Below are positions 25,408 through 34,556 of a stretch of DNA of 64,000 nucleotides, one piece after another. The notes beneath the pieces were generated by a model, which saw only the letters and a program-made list of their open reading frames with translations, ran no database searches and had not been told where the DNA came from. The first letter of the stretch is position 1. Every line of letters starts with the position of its first letter. The stretch lies in NCBI RefSeq assembly GCF_019972295.1, contig NZ_BLJA01000001.1, positions 1,547,829 through 1,611,828 on the forward strand, given 5' to 3'. Both the position numbers and the translations under genes were made by a program. This DNA comes from Geobacter sp. AOG2. GTDB lineage: Bacteria > Desulfobacterota > Desulfuromonadia > Geobacterales > Pseudopelobacteraceae.

Positions 25408-26457
25408 ATGAAAATTTTGATCACGGGAAATATGGGATATGTGGGGCCCTCGGTCACCAAGCAATTGCGGTCCACATACCCCAGAGCCCACTTGATAGGG
25501 GTCGATGCGGGTTATTTTGCCGGGTGCTCAATCCCCCAGGATACGGTTCCCGAGTTGCGGCTCGATCAGCAATATTTTGCCGATGTACGGCAATTTCCCG
25601 AAGCCGCCCTGGAAGGCGTTGATGCAATCATTCATCTTGCGGCAATCTCAAATGACCCAATGGGTAATTTGTACGAATCGGTGACCATGGATATCAACCA
25701 TCGTGCAAGCGTCGATTTGGCGATCAAGGCGAAAAAGTCAGGTGTCAAAGCCTTTATCTTTGCTTCGAGCTGCAGCATGTACGGTTCAGCCGAAGGGAGC
25801 GCCAAAACCGAGAACGACACCTTGAACCCCCTCACGGCCTATGCCCGTTCCAAAGTTTTCACGGAAAGGGATTTACGCCAACAGGCTGGAGACGGGTTCA
25901 TGGTAACCTGTCTTCGCTTTTCCACAGCCTGCGGCCTGAGCGAAAGGCTGCGGCTGGATCTGGTTCTTAACGATTTTGTCGCCGGGGCAATTTCCTCGAA
26001 ACAGATATCCATTCTTAGTGATGGTACCCCATGGCGGCCTTTGATTAACGTCAAGGACATGGCAAGGGCCTTCGAATGGGCGGTTAGCCGGAATCCTTCA
26101 TTGGGGGATTTCTTCGCGGTCAATATCGGATGCGAACAGGGCAATTACCAGGTCAGGCAGTTGGCCGAGGCGGTGGCAAGAGTACTACCTGGGGTGACTG
26201 TCCAGGTTAACGAAAATGCCCAGCCGGACAAGCGTTCCTATCGGGTAAATTTTGATCTGTTCAGGCAGGTCGCCCCCAATCACCAACCGATGTATGACTT
26301 GGAGGCATCCATCCGCGAATTAAAGGAGGGATTGCTTGCCATGAACTTCAAGGACGAAAACTTCCGCAGTTCGCCTTTTATGCGCCTTGTTCAACTGAAC
26401 CACCTTCGTGAAAAAGGATTTTTGGACGCTACACTTCGATGGAGTCCACAGATTTAG
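25408..26457 (+). CDS. NAD-dependent epimerase/dehydratase (extended SDR)
   Basis: 349 aa nucleotide-sugar enzyme. The Rossmann motif GNMGYVG starts near residue 7, AAISNDPMGN sits at the active-site loop, a serine lies in SSCSMYGSA and YARSK (YxxxK) near residue 147. The GGGGG-rich ribosome site lies 7 bases before the ATG. It is the first gene of the sugar cassette and starts 76 bp after the barrel gene. Substrate (epimerase, dehydratase or reductase activity) cannot be decided from sequence; it probably acts with the methyltransferase and RfbC-like genes that follow. Confidence 0.85.
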   Translation: MKILITGNMGYVGPSVTKQLRSTYPRAHLIGVDAGYFAGCSIPQDTVPELRLDQQYFADVRQFPEAALEGVDAIIHLAAISNDPMGNLYESVTMDINHRASVDLAIKAKKSGVKAFIFASSCSMYGSAEGSAKTENDTLNPLTAYARSKVFTERDLRQQAGDGFMVTCLRFSTACGLSERLRLDLVLNDFVAGAISSKQISILSDGTPWRPLINVKDMARAFEWAVSRNPSLGDFFAVNIGCEQGNYQVRQLAEAVARVLPGVTVQVNENAQPDKRSYRVNFDLFRQVAPNHQPMYDLEASIRELKEGLLAMNFKDENFRSSPFMRLVQLNHLREKGFLDATLRWSPQI

Positions 26458-26523
26458 GGTTTTGCCGTACATAACATAATGATCTTGCCGGACAATTCCG
26501 GGTCTGAAAAAGGAGTTTTAGTA

Positions 26524-27762
26524 ATGCAGACTGAAAGCAAATGCCTGTTCTGCGGTGAAAATCTCCACTATACGTTTGTTGATCTGGGTATGTCGCCTTT
26601 GTGTGAAAGCTATGTCAGCTCGGAGCAATTGAACAGGATGGAACCGTTTTATCCTCTCCACGTCCGGGTTTGCGGCAACTGCTTTCTGGTACAACTGGAA
26701 GAATATGTGGACCCGCAGAACATTTTTACTGAGTATGCCTATTTTTCATCCTATTCGAGCGACTGGCTGAAACATGCCGAGAACTATGTGGAAATGGCTA
26801 CCGACAGGTTCGGGCTCGATCAGTCCTCCTTGGTTGTTGAGGTGGCCAGCAATGACGGTTATCTCTTACAGTATTGCGTCGCACGGGGCATTCCGGCGCT
26901 CGGCATCGAACCGGCCCGCAATGTGGCGGAGGTGGCGATACAAAAGGGCGTGCCGACGCGGGTGGAATTTTTTGGCGAGCAGACGGCGCGCCTTCTGGCC
27001 GCAGAGGGAAAATCAGCCGACCTTCTCCTGGGGAACAATGTGCTTGCCCAGGTGCCGGACATCAACGATTTTGTGAAGGGGTTGAAGATCCTGCTCAAGC
27101 CCGAGGGCGTCATCACCATAGAGTTCCCCCACCTCATGCGGCTCATGGAGGAAAATCAGTTCGACACCATCTACCACGAGCATTTTTTCTACTTTTCATT
27201 CATTACCGCGGAAAAGATCTTTGCCGCCCACGGGCTGACCCTGTTTGATGTGGAAGAGTTGCCCACCCACGGCGGCTCCCTCAGGATATTTGCCCGACAC
27301 ACCGAGAATGTTTCCCGCGAGGTATCCCCGCGGGTCCATGAACTCCGGGCGCGCGAGGTCGCTTCCGGGATCCCCCGGCTTGATTCGTACGGGGATTTTG
27401 CGGAAAAGGTCAAGGAAACCAAGCGTAAACTGCTTCAATTCCTGATTTCCGCCCGACGGGAAGGGAAAAGTGTCGCCGGCTATGGCGCCCCCGGCAAGGG
27501 AAACACGCTCCTCAATTACTGCGGCATCCGTACCGATTTCCTTGATTACACAGTGGACCGCAATCCCTACAAACAGGGGAAGTTCCTGCCCGGGACCCAT
27601 ATCCCGATATATGATCCTGAGAAGATCATGGAAACGAAGCCGGACTACCTTTTGATCCTCCCCTGGAATTTCAAGGAAGAAATAATGGAGCAGAACAACT
27701 ATATCAGGGAGTGGGGGGGCAAGTTTGTCATACCCATTCCCGAAGTAAAGGTCTTTCCATGA
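26524..27762 (+). CDS. Sugar C-methyltransferase (SAM-dependent, zinc-binding N-terminus)
   Basis: 412 aa. ATG 26524 has AAGGAG at a good distance; an in-frame ATG at 26479 does not. N-terminal CLFCGENL and CGNCFLV form the two Cys pairs of the zinc-binding Methyltransf_13 domain. The central VEVASNDGYLLQYC is the AdoMet motif, and the C-terminal VAGYGAPGKGNTLLNY plus DRNPYKQGKFLPG match the C-methyltransferase C-terminal domain. Family members add a methyl branch to NDP-keto-deoxyhexoses (TylC3/EvaC-like). It overlaps rfbC by 4 bp. Confidence 0.88.
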   Translation: MQTESKCLFCGENLHYTFVDLGMSPLCESYVSSEQLNRMEPFYPLHVRVCGNCFLVQLEEYVDPQNIFTEYAYFSSYSSDWLKHAENYVEMATDRFGLDQSSLVVEVASNDGYLLQYCVARGIPALGIEPARNVAEVAIQKGVPTRVEFFGEQTARLLAAEGKSADLLLGNNVLAQVPDINDFVKGLKILLKPEGVITIEFPHLMRLMEENQFDTIYHEHFFYFSFITAEKIFAAHGLTLFDVEELPTHGGSLRIFARHTENVSREVSPRVHELRAREVASGIPRLDSYGDFAEKVKETKRKLLQFLISARREGKSVAGYGAPGKGNTLLNYCGIRTDFLDYTVDRNPYKQGKFLPGTHIPIYDPEKIMETKPDYLLILPWNFKEEIMEQNNYIREWGGKFVIPIPEVKVFP

Positions 27763-28286
27763 TCTTTACTCCCGTTGAATTAGCTGGTGCCTGGGTTATA
27801 GAACCTGAGAGGTTGCAGGACGAGCGCGGTTTTTTTGCCCGCACGTTCTGCCAGAGGGAGTTTGAGGCCAAGGGAATGAAGCCCCAGATTGCCCAGTGCA
27901 ATATTTCTTTTAATCATCGCAAGGGTACGGTACGCGGGATGCACTACCAGGAACCTTCCGGTGAAGCCAAGCTGGTCCGTTGCACCAGGGGGGCTGTTTA
28001 CGACGTCATCATAGACCTCCGCCCCGGGTCGCCTACCTACAGGAAACATTTTGGTGTCGTGCTTTCCGAAGAAAACAGATGCATGCTTTATATTCCCGAG
28101 CTGTTTGCCCATGGCTTCCAGACCATGGAGGAGAATACCGAGGTTTTTTACCAGATGTCCGAGTTTTATATCCCGGACAACGCCAAAGGGGTGCGCTGGG
28201 ATGATCCGGCCTTCGCGATTCAATGGCCTTGCGATATTTCCGTGATTTCCGAACGCGACAGAACGTACCCGAACTTTTCGCCATGA
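27759..28286 (+). CDS. rfbC: dTDP-4-dehydrorhamnose 3,5-epimerase-like protein
   Basis: 175 aa cupin epimerase. The start overlaps the methyltransferase stop (ATGA). Characteristic motifs: LQDERGFFARTFCQREF, KGTVRGMHYQ (catalytic His), GAVYDVIIDLRPGSPTY and YIPELFAHGFQTMEENTEV (catalytic Tyr region follows). Full length. Because it is linked to a C-methyltransferase and not to rfbABD, the substrate may be a keto sugar of the branched-sugar route and not a rhamnose precursor. Confidence 0.88.
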   Translation: MIFTPVELAGAWVIEPERLQDERGFFARTFCQREFEAKGMKPQIAQCNISFNHRKGTVRGMHYQEPSGEAKLVRCTRGAVYDVIIDLRPGSPTYRKHFGVVLSEENRCMLYIPELFAHGFQTMEENTEVFYQMSEFYIPDNAKGVRWDDPAFAIQWPCDISVISERDRTYPNFSP

Positions 28287-29575
28287 ACGGACAGGGCCTT
28301 CATCATACACCCGAAGCAAAATCGATAGGTGCCGAGGCTTACCGTCTGGTTGCCGAATTGTATCCCATTTGCAGGAGCATAACCGGCAACGGGGTTCGCG
28401 ACTCTCTCGGGATTCTATCGCAACGCATCCCTCTGCAGATCAGGGAAGTGCCCACGGGAACCCCTGTGTTCGACTGGACGGTGCCAAAAGAATGGAATAT
28501 TAAAGATGCGTATGTGAAGGATCCCCATGGCAAGAAGATCATAGACTTCAAAGACTCCAACCTTCATGTGGTCAATTACAGCATACCGGTTCATGAGACA
28601 ATTCCGCTGGATCAATTGAAAGAACATCTCCACACCCTGAGCGATCATCCCGACTGGATACAGTACAAAACATCCTACTATAAGGAGAGCTGGGGGTTCT
28701 GTCTCAGCCATCGGCAATTCCTGACTCTGGGAGAGGGCGATTACGAGGTATTCATCGATTCGGAGCTTGAAGAGGGACATTTGACATACGGGGAGCTGTT
28801 CATCCCCGGTCAGCTGCAGGATGAGATCCTTATTTCCTGCCACATTTGCCATCCCTCGCTGTGTAATGACAATTTATCGGGGGTGAGCCTGGCAACACTG
28901 CTGGGAGAGCGTTTGCTCGCGCAGCCGAATCATTATTCCTATCGCATCATTTTCATACCCGGCACGATCGGGGCAATTACCTGGCTGGCGCTGAACCGGG
29001 AGGCCGTTGCACGGATCAGGCATGGGCTGGTGATCTCCGGGGTTGGTGACTCTGGTGGCTTCTCCTACAAAAAAAGCCGTCGCGGCAACGCGCAGATAGA
29101 CCGTGCCTTTGCTCATATTCTGAAACATTCCGGGCATGAGTTTGCACTACATGATTTTTCACCCTACGGCTATGATGAGCGTCAGTATTGCTCCCCCGGT
29201 TTCAATCTGCCGGTAGGCCGACTCTCCCGTACCCCATTCAGAGAATATCCCGAGTATCACACCTCCGCAGACAACCTCGCTTTTATTTCGCCGGAAAAGC
29301 TCGGAGAGACTTTTGGCGTTGTCTGGGACGTTCTCCGCCTCCTGGAAAATAATGGCTTGTATATGACGCAAAATCCTTATTGTGAGCCTCAACTGGGCAA
29401 ACGGGGGCTCTATGACACTATTGGCGACAATGAGATGGCAATGCTCTGGGTGCTCAATCTATCCGATGGCGAACATACCTTGCTGGACATAGCCGAAGAA
29501 TCGGGTTTGAGTTTTGATCGTGTACATCAGGCGGCTGAACTTCTCGTCGAGCATTCACTTATTTGTGAAACATGA
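28283..29575 (+). CDS. DUF4910 aminopeptidase-like protein with winged-helix end
   Basis: 430 aa. The start overlaps rfbC by 4 bp; upstream in-frame starts are inside rfbC. Matches the DUF4910/DUF2172 aminopeptidase-like family: SCHICHPSLCNDNLSG (near residue 190) and YHTSADN (near 330) hold the His and Asp residues expected to bind zinc in an M28-like core. The last ~65 residues (LSDGEHTLLDIAEESGLS) look like a winged helix. No signal peptide, so it is cytoplasmic. These proteins recur in polysaccharide loci but their reaction is unknown; hydrolysis of an amide on a sugar nucleotide is one possibility (speculative). Confidence 0.8.
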   Translation: MNGQGLHHTPEAKSIGAEAYRLVAELYPICRSITGNGVRDSLGILSQRIPLQIREVPTGTPVFDWTVPKEWNIKDAYVKDPHGKKIIDFKDSNLHVVNYSIPVHETIPLDQLKEHLHTLSDHPDWIQYKTSYYKESWGFCLSHRQFLTLGEGDYEVFIDSELEEGHLTYGELFIPGQLQDEILISCHICHPSLCNDNLSGVSLATLLGERLLAQPNHYSYRIIFIPGTIGAITWLALNREAVARIRHGLVISGVGDSGGFSYKKSRRGNAQIDRAFAHILKHSGHEFALHDFSPYGYDERQYCSPGFNLPVGRLSRTPFREYPEYHTSADNLAFISPEKLGETFGVVWDVLRLLENNGLYMTQNPYCEPQLGKRGLYDTIGDNEMAMLWVLNLSDGEHTLLDIAEESGLSFDRVHQAAELLVEHSLICET

Positions 29576-29658
29576 TGAATTTCAGGTGACGATCAATGCA
29601 ACACGCACCTGAGCTGTTATAATGACGGCAATAAAAAATTAACTGCTAGGACATGCAC

Positions 29659-30966
29659 ATGAATTTCGACAATTCGGACAAACTCAGATCGAAGGCACAC
29701 GCACTTATTCCGGGTGGCTGTCACACGTATGCAAAAGGTGATGATCAGTACCCCGTACATTCACCAGGTTTCATATCCAAGGGGGAGGGGTGCCGGGTCT
29801 GGGACCTGGATGGCAATGAGTTCATCGAATACGGGATGGGGCTGAGGGCCGTGACGTTGGGCCATGCATATCCATCAGTCGTCGATGCTGCCTACCGGCA
29901 GATGCTGCTCGGCAACAATTATACCCGTCCATCGGCGATCGAGGTCGAGTGCGCGGAAATGATGGTTGAGCTCATCGACGCCGCTGACATGGTCAAGTTC
30001 GCGAAAAATGGTTCGGATGCGACAACAGCGGCAGCCCGGCTTTCTCGCGCGTATACGGGGAGGGACTTGATAGCAGTCTGTCAGGACCACCCGTTTTTTT
30101 CGGTCGATGACTGGTTTATCGGTTCAACGCCAATGGCTGCCGGCATTCCTGAAGCGATCAGAAATCTTACCGTCAAATTCAAGTACAACGACATTTCGAG
30201 TGTCGTTTCCCTGTTTGATGAATATCCGGGCCAGATTGCCTGCCTTTTTCTTGAAGCAGCAACCTCGGTCGAGCCTGAGGAGGGTTTTCTGAATGAAGTC
30301 AGGAAGCTCTGTACCAAGCATGGTACTGTTCTGATTCTCGATGAAATGATAACCGGATTTCGCTGGCATCTCAAGGGAGCGCAGAACTACTATGGGGTGA
30401 AGCCCGATTTGTCCACGTTTGGAAAGGCAATGGGCAATGGTTTTTCCATAGCCGCTCTGGCCGGCAAACGGGAGATCATGGATCTCGGCGGGATCACCCA
30501 TGACAAGGAAAGGGTTTTCCTGCTCTCGACAACGCAAGGTGCCGAAAATCATGCCTTGGCCGCCACTTTGGCAACTATCAAGGTGTACAGGGAGCATAAC
30601 GTCATTGAACATTTGTGGACGTTTGGGGATGTCCTGCGTCAAAGAGTCAATGAAATCATCGCATCTCTGAAACTGGAAGATTATTTTCAGCTTCTAGGCC
30701 AACCCTGTAACCTTGTGTATGCCACAAAGGACCAGGAAAAAAATCCTTCCCAGGAGTTCAGGGCCCTGTTTCTTCAGGAGACCATCAGGAACGGTCTGCT
30801 CATGCCCTCGCTGGTCATTAGCTATTCTCACCGGGAAAAGGATATTGAACAGACCGTCCAGGGCATTGGCGAAGCGTTGCATATATACCGGAAGGCCCTG
30901 GATGAGGGCGTAGAGAAATATCTGATTGGCAGGCCGCTCAAGCCGGTTTTCAGAAAATACAACTGA
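29659..30966 (+). CDS. HemL-like class III aminotransferase/aminomutase
   Basis: 435 aa PLP enzyme of the glutamate-1-semialdehyde 2,1-aminomutase group. ATG 29659 is 7 bases after AGGA; ATG 29653 would be 1 base away. Motifs: IPGGCHTYAKGDDQYP, VKFAKNGSDATTAAARLSRA, LILDEMITGFR and the PLP lysine in STFGKAMGNG (near residue 258). Located in a sugar cassette and not among haem genes, it probably transaminates or isomerises a sugar or small acid. An inverted repeat (TCAGGTG 29582-29588 with CACCTGA 29606-29612) lies just upstream. Confidence 0.85.
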   Translation: MNFDNSDKLRSKAHALIPGGCHTYAKGDDQYPVHSPGFISKGEGCRVWDLDGNEFIEYGMGLRAVTLGHAYPSVVDAAYRQMLLGNNYTRPSAIEVECAEMMVELIDAADMVKFAKNGSDATTAAARLSRAYTGRDLIAVCQDHPFFSVDDWFIGSTPMAAGIPEAIRNLTVKFKYNDISSVVSLFDEYPGQIACLFLEAATSVEPEEGFLNEVRKLCTKHGTVLILDEMITGFRWHLKGAQNYYGVKPDLSTFGKAMGNGFSIAALAGKREIMDLGGITHDKERVFLLSTTQGAENHALAATLATIKVYREHNVIEHLWTFGDVLRQRVNEIIASLKLEDYFQLLGQPCNLVYATKDQEKNPSQEFRALFLQETIRNGLLMPSLVISYSHREKDIEQTVQGIGEALHIYRKALDEGVEKYLIGRPLKPVFRKYN

Positions 30967-31000
30967 CTCCTGACTCAAACAGGGTAGGTACGTTAAGATA

Positions 31001-32341
31001 ATGCGAAATTCGACCGTTAAAATTGGCCTCCTTAGTCCCTGCGGTTGGGGAAACCTTGGGGATGCGGCAATCCAGGAGGCTATGATTCATCACATCAAAC
31101 GTCGGATACCCGACGCGGAGATCTGCGGTTTTACTCTGAATCCCGAGGACACCCGGAAGCGGCACAATATACCGACATACCCCATCTCATCCTTTTCCAC
31201 AAACGGCTATCACATTTCACAGGAAGCCGGCCATAACTCTTTTCAGCCAGGTGAGTCTTCAGCAACCCTGCAGCATTTTTGCGTTGCCATGATAAAAAAA
31301 ATTCCTTTTCTGTATAACTTTGCCAAATTCATACAGCATAAGGCGGAAGACGCCGGAGCCATTCTAAGATTGATAATCAGGGAATGCGCTCATTTCAGCC
31401 GATCAGTGAGGATACTGAAAGGTTTCCAACTACTCATAGTATCGGGCGGGGGGCAGCTCGATGATTTCTGGGGCGGGCCATGGGGGCAGCCGTATGCATT
31501 GCTGAAATGGGCCTTGATCGCCAGGTTGACACGCACGAGATTTGTTTTCATGAGTGTGGGGACATCATCCCTTGACTTCCGTCTGAGTCGCCGTTTTATC
31601 AAGGGGGCGCTTAGCCTTGCGTATTATCGGTCTTTTCGGGACGAGGTTTCCAAAGAGCGCTTGCAGAACATCGCCATAACGCACAATGATCGTGTATTGC
31701 CGGATTTGGCATACAGCCTGCCGCTTGATGCGTATCGAAAGAAATGCAACCGGCCTTCCAAAAGACCAATCGTTGCCGTAAGTCCCATATCATATTGTGA
31801 TCCGCGTACGTGGCCCAGGCAAGATCAGGAACTGTATGACGATTACATCCTCAGGCTTGCCAATTTCGTTGCCTGGTTGCTTAATTCAGACTATGAAATA
31901 CTTTTATTCGCATCCACCGCATCGGACCTGTCAACAATTGATGATGTCAGGAACGTGCTCGCCTCTCTGCACGTAAGAGGGGAGGGTTGTTTGCAGCCGG
32001 GTATCCCGGAAATCACCGTTCGCGATCTTCTCACACAACTGTCCGGAGTCGATTTTGTGGTAGCGAGCAGGCTGCATGGTGTTATTTTGTCACACATGCT
32101 CAATCTTCCGGTTCTGGCATTATCCCACGATCCGAAAGTTGATATTCATATGGCAAATAATGGCCAGAAAGATTTCTGCCTGAATATCGAAGAATTCAAT
32201 GCTGATACCATATCTGAAGCCTTTGCCAGAATAGTTTCAAGCGAAGAAGCAATTAAAGGGGTATTGCGTGATAAAACATCCATGTACACCGCCCTGCTTG
32301 ATGAACAATACGACCTTGTCTTCAGGCATGCTGCGTACTAA
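31001..32341 (+). CDS. Polysaccharide pyruvyl transferase family protein
   Basis: 446 aa, CsaB/PssM-type fold that transfers pyruvate from phosphoenolpyruvate to a sugar. N-terminal CGWGNLGDAAIQEA, central VSGGGQLDDFWGG and C-terminal VASRLHGVILSHML with LALSHDPKVD are the family hallmarks. No membrane segment; acts at the cytoplasmic face on a lipid-linked sugar. Pyruvate ketals make EPS acidic. Confidence 0.88.
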   Translation: MRNSTVKIGLLSPCGWGNLGDAAIQEAMIHHIKRRIPDAEICGFTLNPEDTRKRHNIPTYPISSFSTNGYHISQEAGHNSFQPGESSATLQHFCVAMIKKIPFLYNFAKFIQHKAEDAGAILRLIIRECAHFSRSVRILKGFQLLIVSGGGQLDDFWGGPWGQPYALLKWALIARLTRTRFVFMSVGTSSLDFRLSRRFIKGALSLAYYRSFRDEVSKERLQNIAITHNDRVLPDLAYSLPLDAYRKKCNRPSKRPIVAVSPISYCDPRTWPRQDQELYDDYILRLANFVAWLLNSDYEILLFASTASDLSTIDDVRNVLASLHVRGEGCLQPGIPEITVRDLLTQLSGVDFVVASRLHGVILSHMLNLPVLALSHDPKVDIHMANNGQKDFCLNIEEFNADTISEAFARIVSSEEAIKGVLRDKTSMYTALLDEQYDLVFRHAAY

Positions 32342-32382
32342 CTCTTGTCTTTAATATACTATGTCACGAAACATGCAAAGTT

Positions 32383-33366
32383 ATGAGCAATAATAACTCA
32401 GAATATACAGATGAACCTTTTGTCAGCGTTGTAACACCATTTTACAATGCCGAACAGTACCTTTCGGAATGTATAGAGAGTGTATTAAACCAGAACTATA
32501 ATAATTTTGAATATGTTCTTGTCGATAATTGCAGCAGCGATGGATCGCTTGAAATTGCACGCAACTTTGAAAGCATGGACCCCAGAATCAGGATTGTGAA
32601 AAATGAAATATTTCTGCAGCAAGTGCAAAATTACAACCATGCGTTGAAGCAGATATCGGAACAGAGCAGGTATTGCAAAATCGTGCAGGCAGATGATTGG
32701 ATTTTCCCGGATTGTATCAGGGAAATGGTTTCAGTAGCAGAATCCGACCCTGCTGTGGGAATTGTTGGTGCTTACCGCCTGGACGACTGCAGAGTGAATT
32801 GTGACGGATTGCCATATCCAGAAACGATATTCTCGGGGAGAGATATTTGTAGAAAATCCTTACTTGAAGATTTCTTTGTATTCGGGTCGGCAACGTCGAT
32901 ATTGCTGCGATCCGATATTGTGAGAAGCCGCAGTCCATTTTATAAAGAGAATTGTCCGCATGAAGATACGGAATCATGCTATGAGATTCTTTACGATAAT
33001 AATTTCGGTTTTGTTCATAAAGTTCTCACATTTACCCGTAGAGAAAACGAATCGTTGACGTCGCGTATCAGGAAATTTGATCCCTTCTATCTGGTTGATA
33101 AATTAATAACAGTTGTCAAATTTGGCAAACTGTATCTGGATGGACCGGAATATATAAAATGTCTTGAAAATGTGGAATATAGATACTATCAGTTTCTCGG
33201 CACCTATTTCATGACATCGTCATGGCGAGATTATTACGACTACCACAGTAATAACCTTAAAAGCATTGATTATAAAATAAATTTATTTAAGCTTATGAAG
33301 TACAGAATCATATATTTGCTTAAAAATATGTTTAATGTCAGATTACTGATTTTAAAGTTGAAATAA
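32383..33366 (+). CDS. Family 2 glycosyltransferase
   Basis: 327 aa. GT-A fold with SVVTPFYNAEQYLSECIESV at the N-terminus, VLVDNCSSDGS, and the metal-binding QADDW (about residue 105). HEDTESCYEI may hold the catalytic acid. Soluble with a basic C-terminus that may touch the membrane. Donor and acceptor unknown. AT content rises within this gene. Confidence 0.88.
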   Translation: MSNNNSEYTDEPFVSVVTPFYNAEQYLSECIESVLNQNYNNFEYVLVDNCSSDGSLEIARNFESMDPRIRIVKNEIFLQQVQNYNHALKQISEQSRYCKIVQADDWIFPDCIREMVSVAESDPAVGIVGAYRLDDCRVNCDGLPYPETIFSGRDICRKSLLEDFFVFGSATSILLRSDIVRSRSPFYKENCPHEDTESCYEILYDNNFGFVHKVLTFTRRENESLTSRIRKFDPFYLVDKLITVVKFGKLYLDGPEYIKCLENVEYRYYQFLGTYFMTSSWRDYYDYHSNNLKSIDYKINLFKLMKYRIIYLLKNMFNVRLLILKLK

Positions 33367-33609
33367 TATTCATATTCTTTCAGTTGATTTTTGGGGCAAA
33401 AATTTAACTTTAATATCAATAAGTTATAAAGATGTTAAAATATATTATGTGATTGTTTTTATATGGGATGTGGTATACAATTTCAAGCATTAAACTTTCA
33501 ACTAGCTTATTTCATTTGCAAAAACATTGCGAAGTGATCCGGCAATCACCTTGGGAGATTGTTTTTAATAACACATGCCAGGCCATGCCGAGCACTTATG
33601 GGTTAATAA

Positions 33610-34536
33610 ATGGATATTTCGGTTATCTTGGCAACATATAATAGAAATACTATTCTAACTAAGACATTGGATAGTTTTTGTAATTTAAATGTACAAGGCA
33701 TTAACTGGGAATTAATCGTAGTTGATAATGCCAATGATGATAAAGTATTGAATCTGGTAAAAAGCTACACCGGCAGGCTCCCGATACTCTATTTGCCTGA
33801 AGAACGTAAAGGCAAAAACTATGCTTTAAATACGGCCATCGGAATAGCAAAAGGCGAGCTGTATGTCTTTACCGATGATGACGTTATTGCTGACAGCAAC
33901 TGGCTGATGGAAATGTGGGGGGGGGCGCGGAGATGGTCTGAGTATTCTGTTTTCGGAGGAAGGATTTTGCCTGATTTTCCTTCCGGAAATATACCTATTT
34001 CGGACAAACATCCTTTTTTCAATGGCGCGTATGTCGTTGCCGATTGGAATATTGCCGAGGGCCCCTATGAGGCGCACCGCGTGTGGGGACCCAACATGGC
34101 AATCCGGGCCAATCTTTTTGCCGAGAACCGGAGATTCAATACGGGTATAGGCCCATGCGGGAAGGACTATATTTCAGGGAGTGAAACGGAGTTTACCATC
34201 AGGGTGGAAAAGGAAGGCTATCATTCGATATTCCTGCCCAACAGCTTGGTTTATCACCAGATTCGCCCTGAGCAGCTTGAAGTGCAATGGTTATATGGAA
34301 GAGCGTATCGATTGGGCAGGAGCCATGCGAAAATCGGCGAAAAGCCGAATGTACCTTTCCTCTTCAACGCTCCCAGATACCTCGTCAGGTCGTTTGTGGA
34401 AACGGCAGTAAAGCGAATCATCAATTTTTTCAATACGTCCGCAAGGATTGATGCTGGAATTGACTTCTGGATGATCAAAGGCGAGATCGATCAGTATCGA
34501 AACGATTCCGGTCCGCGTAGTGCCAATACCCGGTAA
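33610..34536 (+). CDS. Family 2 glycosyltransferase with internal G9 tract
   Basis: 308 aa GT2 enzyme. ISVILATYNRNTILTKTLDS opens the nucleotide-binding region, VVDNAND follows, VFTDDDVIAD (near residue 92) is the DxD motif, and SETEFTIRVEKEG is the acceptor-side acidic motif. A run of nine G bases at 33917-33925 encodes WGGA and could allow slippage. The 243 bases upstream show no gene. The ABC exporter genes follow after 20 bp. Confidence 0.88.
   Translation: MDISVILATYNRNTILTKTLDSFCNLNVQGINWELIVVDNANDDKVLNLVKSYTGRLPILYLPEERKGKNYALNTAIGIAKGELYVFTDDDVIADSNWLMEMWGGARRWSEYSVFGGRILPDFPSGNIPISDKHPFFNGAYVVADWNIAEGPYEAHRVWGPNMAIRANLFAENRRFNTGIGPCGKDYISGSETEFTIRVEKEGYHSIFLPNSLVYHQIRPEQLEVQWLYGRAYRLGRSHAKIGEKPNVPFLFNAPRYLVRSFVETAVKRIINFFNTSARIDAGIDFWMIKGEIDQYRNDSGPRSANTR
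33917..33925 (+). repeat. Homopolymeric G9 tract inside a glycosyltransferase gene
   Basis: Nine consecutive G within codons for Trp-Gly-Gly-Ala. A change of one base would truncate the enzyme soon after its DxD motif, so this is a possible phase-variation site. Confidence 0.6.
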
Positions 34537-34556
34537 CTGTAACGGAAAGACGGTTC

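Noticed and set aside
29582..29623. Inverted repeat plus TATAAT-like box before the HemL-like gene as a sigma-70 promoter
   Set aside because: No acceptable -35 element at the correct distance; kept only as a note.
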